Shown here piece by piece: positions 6,901 to 9,878 of a stretch of DNA of 9,878 nucleotides (position 1 is its first letter; each line of letters starts with the position of its first letter). Source of the stretch: an uncultured Clostridia bacterium (GTDB taxonomy: Bacteria > Bacillota > Clostridia > Christensenellales > CAG-138). Below the pieces are notes generated by a model. That model did not search any database. It was not told where the DNA came from and saw nothing but the letters and a program-made list of their open reading frames with translations. The position numbers were made by a program, and so were the translations under genes. The DNA lies in the NCBI GenBank assembly GCA_937894955.1, contig CALAXO010000007.1, positions 1 through 9,878 of the forward strand, in the 5' to 3' direction.

Positions 6901-7412
6901 TGTTCAACCAAAAGTATTGGCGCACAACGGACTATAAGGTTCGCTGGCGTGCGATATTCTATGATTCCGATTTTGCTCTCAGTTCCGAGCGCGGCGATGT
7001 TCTCGGGCATTATTTCAACGTTGTCGGCGTTCCGAGCGCGGACGGGTCATTGAGTCAAATGGACCTTTACTGCGGATTGCGTTCCAACGAAGAGTGGTGC
7101 GACTACTTCATAACACGTTATATATATGTCACGAAGTATTACTTGAACAACGACAGGCTGCTGCCGCTTTTTGATTCCATGGTGGACACCATTCAGCCCG
7201 AAATGGACAGGCAGATTGCCCGTTGGGGACGCCCTGAATCCCGCAGCCACTGGGAAAACGAAATTTCAAAACTGCGCAATATGCTTGTTGCCCGCCCGCA
7301 GTACGCAAAGCAGTGCCTGCAATACAATTTTAAATTGTCCGAGGCACAATATGCTGAATATGAGGCAAAGGCGGACGAAATGTTCAATCAGAACGGCGGA
7401 GTTTTTAAATAA
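3999..7412 (+). CDS. Membrane-anchored CotH kinase-like protein with four lamin-tail domains
   Basis: A 1137-aa surface protein of unknown exact role. A basic N terminus and one hydrophobic helix (about 12-32) act as signal anchor, putting the rest outside the membrane. Four lamin-tail-type beta domains follow, at about 43-180, 200-335, 352-495 and 508-650. They are marked by (I/V)NE(V/F) starts and, except in the second, acidic (D/E)W(I/V)E(L/F) motifs. A chitobiase-C-like domain (about 660-730, with YTTDGSKPT) precedes the CotH domain (about 734-1100). The latter shows GASTRRYPQKS with K797, YWGLYDLKENMNENY with E880, FPDADMFNQ (D965, D967, N970) and FYDSDF (D989, D991), matching the kind of Lys, Glu and Asp residues used by CotH protein kinases. 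CotH phosphorylates spore-coat proteins in Bacillus; here a cell-surface or extracellular target is inferred. The ATG at 3999 follows GAAAGGA with suitable spacing. No sortase motif or dockerin is seen. Confidence 0.9.
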   Translation: MERKTKKKSSALPVVILLAVIMTAGVAAFILLRGDKFLGGRKDITITEAVTTNTNGVSDPELGNPDWIELCNPMDAAMDISNYALGVGSEEGGRFIFPSGTTIASKGYLLVYFKDRGVSTTGKLVAGGDLAAAGETVTLYNTAGEVVHKVDIPELPANISYAMDSAGYFGYAKVPTPGAENSTAISKTPDGAQNTEAPKTLIVNEVLRGENGFIEVRNNSSKTIQLHDFYLSDNADKVNKWRFPQQTLEPGALAAVNLCGSAYAGSATANGEEGKLLFNANFKLNTEENTVYIAGSGGNIIDTFTFDMNMPGAVAAVRTANGVEYTGRATKCAENSDSTFAEIAWTDMDSSDVLRINEFLPENKFDITDGDGDRSEWVELYNSGSEPVSLLGYYLSDNSANRDKWALPDITLGGGEYLIVFLSGKDRTDGEMHASFSISDTDEGIFLSNYNGMRSDSLLLPSELSANVSIGRGENGEVLYYARPTPAAANTAAGFADPMGVGGFNPSSVYINEVCAVTTPRSGEMDWVEFYNGGDESVTLTGWHISDSKRELQKFELSFITVPAKGYAVLDCSGSISDAAPTVAPFSISGSGDGLILTSADGTVIDYFETGATRLGVTSGRQTGGGSGDRVFFTQATKGSINPDVCFLSYAANAVFSNTELYHSEPFSLEIKTQNADGVIRYTTDGSKPTEQSTEYTGAIMISSNTVIRAATFVSGMVPSDVATATYLFETPHSVPVVTLAMNQKDFDDVYAVSSPFVPVVEREGHIQYFEKDGSLGVETSAGIRVSGASTRRYPQKSLALMFRSGYERKTVTYPFFGNDYIKTFGSLVLRNAGQDCLNARIRDSFASTAVLDMNIDSSAATFCAVYINGRYWGLYDLKENMNENYLSAHYGVDEDTVNIIKRNTVELAGSNADFLRVRSYVVQQNASGANVVVPLTAERYAEFTKWVDAESIADYLIAREYFPDADMFNQKYWRTTDYKVRWRAIFYDSDFALSSERGDVLGHYFNVVGVPSADGSLSQMDLYCGLRSNEEWCDYFITRYIYVTKYYLNNDRLLPLFDSMVDTIQPEMDRQIARWGRPESRSHWENEISKLRNMLVARPQYAKQCLQYNFKLSEAQYAEYEAKADEMFNQNGGVFK

Positions 7413-7563
7413 ACTCACATGCAGCGAAATTCAGGCTGGATGTTTTCAAGGATTTGGTTCCGCATGAGTTTTTGATGACGGGATTCATGCGGAACACACA
7501 GAAAAAATGTAGATTTTATTTTTTTGAATCGAAAAGGTTTTTTATCAAAAAAGAGAGGGCAAT
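7413..7563 (+). promoter_or_regulatory. Gap before trkA with competing inverted repeats
   Basis: GTTCCGCATGA (7457-7467) pairs perfectly over 11 bp with TCATGCGGAAC (7485-7495), leaving a 17-nt loop. Part of the same left arm (7462-7471) can instead pair with 7411-7422, at the end of the upstream gene, over 10 bp with a 2-nt bulge. That second stem is followed by five T (7469-7473). The two folds exclude each other. A T-rich tract (about 7514-7525) follows. Termination of the cotH message here is plausible; an attenuator for trkAH is conjecture. I see no clear promoter. The trkA ribosome binding site is AGAGAGGG, just before CAAT and the ATG. Confidence 0.45.
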
Positions 7564-8943
7564 ATGAAGATTATCATTGTCGGCGGCGGCAAAATCGGGC
7601 ATCAAATCGGAAAAAAACTGACAAACGAAAAACATGACGTTGTCATAATTGATGACAATCCGGATGTTCTTGCGCGCATATCCGATGAAATGGATGTTTT
7701 TTGCGTTGAAGGCAACGGTGTGGATTATAAAGTTCAGCGTGAAGCAGGTGTGAGCGCGGCCGATGTTTTGATTGCAGCAACGGCGCATGACGAAATAAAC
7801 ATGCTTTGCTGCCTTATTGCACACAAATTGGGTGCGAAGCACACGATCGCCCGCGTTCGCGACCCGGAATATACCGCTCAGCTGGACTTTTTAAAGGACG
7901 AATTGGGGCTTTCAATGGCGATTAATCCGGAGCTTGCCGCAGCGGATGAAATTGCAAGGCTCTTGCGTATTCCGAGTGCGCTCAATGTTGAGCTCTTTGC
8001 ACGCGGGCGTGTGGAGCTTGTCGAATTCCGTATCGACGAGGGAAATCCGCTTATCGGCCTTTCTCTCATGCAGATTTATAAAAAATACCAGATAAAGATT
8101 CTTATTTGCGCCGTTCAGCGCGGAGCCGAGGTTATTATTCCGAACGGCGAATTTGAGCTTAAACAGGGCGACAGGCTGCATATCACGGCGTCTCATGAAG
8201 AGATGGCATTGTTTTTCCGCACTGTTTATCCGGATAAAAAGCGTAAAGTGAAAACGGTTATGGTTTGCGGCGGAAGCAGAATTGCATACTATCTTTCGCT
8301 TGCGTTGTCAAAAGTCGGCGTGCAGGTGAAGATAATCGAAAGCAATGCGCGGCGCGCCGAACAGCTCAGCGAGGATTTGAGCAGTGCATTAATAATCTGC
8401 GGCGACTCGACCGACCATGATCTTTTGATTGAGGAGGGCATAAACAGCGTTGATGCTTTTGTATCGCTCACAGGTATGGACGAAAACAACATCATAAGCG
8501 GGCTTTTTGCAAAGTGGCAGGGCGCGGGGCGCGTCATTGCAAAGGTGAACAACGAAGGACTTTGCAGCATTGTTCCGGAAAACGCGCTCGATTGCATAAT
8601 TTCGCCCAAAACGATAACCGCAAACCAAATTTTGACGTTTGTACGCGCAATGAATTGCAGCCCCGAAGGCAGCAATGTGGAAACTGTTCACCAAATGGTG
8701 GGCGGCAAGATTGAGGCGATTGAGTTTTCCGCAAAGGGCAATCATCCGATGTACGGGCGGCCGCTCAAGGAACTGAGGCGCAGCCTTCACAAGGATTTGC
8801 TTATTGTCTGCATTGTCCGCGGCGAAAAAACAATAATTCCCGGCGGTGATGACTGCATAAAGGCGGGAGATCGGGTAATTGTTGTTACAAAACACATACT
8901 GTTTAATGACCTGATGGATATTCTGACGGAGAATCTTCAGTAA
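7564..8943 (+). CDS. trkA: Trk potassium uptake regulatory subunit TrkA
   Basis: A 459-aa cytosolic protein that forms the gating ring of the Trk potassium channel and binds NAD(H) or other nucleotides. The order is RCK-N, RCK-C, RCK-N, RCK-C, the usual length and layout of full-size TrkA. The first Rossmann domain starts at the N terminus with IIIVGGGKIGHQIG (3-16) and an acidic strand end, VVIIDDN. The first TrkA-C domain is at about 140-220. The second Rossmann domain starts near 230 with VMVCGGSRIAYYL, in which the GxGxxG glycines are partly replaced (G236, G237, S238, A241), so nucleotide binding there may be altered. The last TrkA-C domain is at about 370-455. The ATG at 7564 follows a GAGAGGG ribosome binding site. 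trkH starts 75 bp downstream on the same strand, so the two are very probably co-transcribed. Confidence 0.96.
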   Translation: MKIIIVGGGKIGHQIGKKLTNEKHDVVIIDDNPDVLARISDEMDVFCVEGNGVDYKVQREAGVSAADVLIAATAHDEINMLCCLIAHKLGAKHTIARVRDPEYTAQLDFLKDELGLSMAINPELAAADEIARLLRIPSALNVELFARGRVELVEFRIDEGNPLIGLSLMQIYKKYQIKILICAVQRGAEVIIPNGEFELKQGDRLHITASHEEMALFFRTVYPDKKRKVKTVMVCGGSRIAYYLSLALSKVGVQVKIIESNARRAEQLSEDLSSALIICGDSTDHDLLIEEGINSVDAFVSLTGMDENNIISGLFAKWQGAGRVIAKVNNEGLCSIVPENALDCIISPKTITANQILTFVRAMNCSPEGSNVETVHQMVGGKIEAIEFSAKGNHPMYGRPLKELRRSLHKDLLIVCIVRGEKTIIPGGDDCIKAGDRVIVVTKHILFNDLMDILTENLQ

Positions 8944-9018
8944 AAAGACGGAGATTCTTTGCAGCGCGGCTGACAGGTTTACGAAAATAAGTGTGATTTC
9001 AACGTGGGAGAATAAAAA

Positions 9019-9878
9019 ATGAATTTTCGCCTTGTTTTAAACATGCTTGGCAAGATTTTGCTGATAATGGCGGCACTGATGCTCCTGCCTGCCGTGATTT
9101 CGGTATGCAGCGGCGGCACGGATCTTTTGGCAATTCTTGCATCTGCCGCAATAACAGCGGCTGTAGGCGGCGGTATGCTGCTTGTGAAGCCAAAGGACAC
9201 GACTTTTTTTTCAAAGGAGGGCTTCGTCGTTGTTGCGCTTGCATGGGTTGTGATGTCCCTGCTCGGCGCGCTGCCGTTCATGTTCGGCGGAGTTTTTACA
9301 AATTACATGGATGCGGTTTTTGAAACGGCCTCCGGTTTCACAACAACGGGTGCAACCGTGCTTTCGGGCGGCATATCCGCAATCCCCCACGGCATAGGCT
9401 TTTGGCGGTGTTTCATCATATTCATCGGCGGCATGGGTGTTCTTGTTTTTGTAATGGCTGTTCTGCCGCTTTCAAAGGAACGCTCAATGTACCTGATGCG
9501 TGCGGAAGTTCCCGGGCCGAGCGTCGGCAAACTGGTTGCAAAGGCAAAAAACACTGCACTCATTCTGTATTCGATTTATTTTGCGTTGATGGTGCTGATG
9601 GCTGTGATGCTTTTGTTCGGCGGAATGAACGTTTATGAGGCATTCACAACTGCGCTTTCAACCGCGGGCACGGGCGGCTTCATGGTTTATGACGCCGGTT
9701 TCATCGGGCTTTCGCCGTACCTTCAAACGGTCACGACTGTGTTCATGCTGCTGTTTGCGGCCAACTTCAACCTGTATTATTATATTTTAATGCGCAGAAT
9801 CGGCGACGTGACACATAATGAGGAGCTGCGCTGGTTCCTCGGCATATTCTTTGCCGCCGTGCTGACGATGACGATTGC
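9019..9878 (+). CDS. trkH: Trk potassium uptake channel subunit TrkH, 5' part
   Basis: The membrane pore of the Trk potassium uptake system, partner of TrkA. The frame is open to the window edge, giving 286 residues of a family usually 450-490 aa. Hydrophobic membrane segments begin at residue 7. The first pore loop reads TASGFTTTGATV (SGFTTTG at 105-111) and the second STAGTGGF (214-221); both carry the conserved filter glycine pattern of the TrkH/KtrB superfamily. The IGGMGVLVF segment is also typical. The ATG at 9019 follows GGGAG at 9006-9010 with 8-nt spacing. The 75-bp gap after trkA shows no terminator or clear promoter, only a partial repeat of the last trkA bases (GACGGAGAATCTT, then GACGGAGATTCTT), consistent with one operon. 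Confidence 0.95.
   Translation, partial: MNFRLVLNMLGKILLIMAALMLLPAVISVCSGGTDLLAILASAAITAAVGGGMLLVKPKDTTFFSKEGFVVVALAWVVMSLLGALPFMFGGVFTNYMDAVFETASGFTTTGATVLSGGISAIPHGIGFWRCFIIFIGGMGVLVFVMAVLPLSKERSMYLMRAEVPGPSVGKLVAKAKNTALILYSIYFALMVLMAVMLLFGGMNVYEAFTTALSTAGTGGFMVYDAGFIGLSPYLQTVTTVFMLLFAANFNLYYYILMRRIGDVTHNEELRWFLGIFFAAVLTMTI

Noticed and set aside
6486..7010. A 174-codon ORF on the - strand within cotH
   Set aside because: It is fully antisense to the conserved CotH kinase domain, with no domain or start signal of its own.

Overview
The window is an ordinary-looking chromosomal segment from an anaerobic, low-to-medium GC member of the Firmicutes, most likely class Clostridia. Three things point there. 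There is a pyruvate:ferredoxin oxidoreductase with very strong codon bias. The DnaA (447 aa from its best start) aligns end to end with the Bacillus type. The TrkA/TrkH pair and the membrane-anchored CotH protein with lamin-tail domains are of the kind seen in gut Clostridia. Genus cannot be fixed from the sequence alone.

Layout, left to right. (1) 1-1687, + strand: the 3' half of nifJ (PFOR), cut by the window edge. (2) 1688-2000: a convergent intergenic gap holding two back-to-back intrinsic terminators, one for nifJ (an unusual three-way-junction shape) and one for dnaA. (3) 2001-3344, - strand: dnaA, with a TTG start chosen by a strong ribosome binding site. (4) 3345-3998: a 650-bp divergent intergenic region. 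It carries a dnaA promoter, one perfect and one near-perfect DnaA box 53 bp apart, a T7A7 block, a perfect 14-bp palindrome, the cotH promoter and a 21-bp tandem duplication. It is the best candidate in this window for a dnaA autoregulatory site and possibly oriC. (5) 3999-7412, + strand: a 1137-aa signal-anchored protein with four lamin-tail domains, a chitobiase-C-like domain and a C-terminal CotH kinase-like domain. (6) 7413-7563: a gap with overlapping inverted repeats. (7) 7564-8943 and 9019-9878 (cut by the window edge), + strand: trkA and trkH, an operon-like potassium uptake pair.

How the genes work together. TrkA is the cytosolic nucleotide-binding regulator of the TrkH potassium channel, so those two act as one system. 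nifJ (pyruvate to acetyl-CoA with ferredoxin reduction), dnaA (replication initiation) and the CotH protein have no evident functional link to each other or to trkAH. dnaA is not followed by dnaN, as it is in the classical Firmicutes origin cluster, and no rpmH lies upstream.

I did not find a convincing new multi-gene system, mobile element, CRISPR array, tRNA or rRNA. The points most worth a second look are the changed base-recognition residues in DnaA domain IV (HY in place of the usual DH), the origin-like organisation of the divergent region, and several structured leader or terminator elements.
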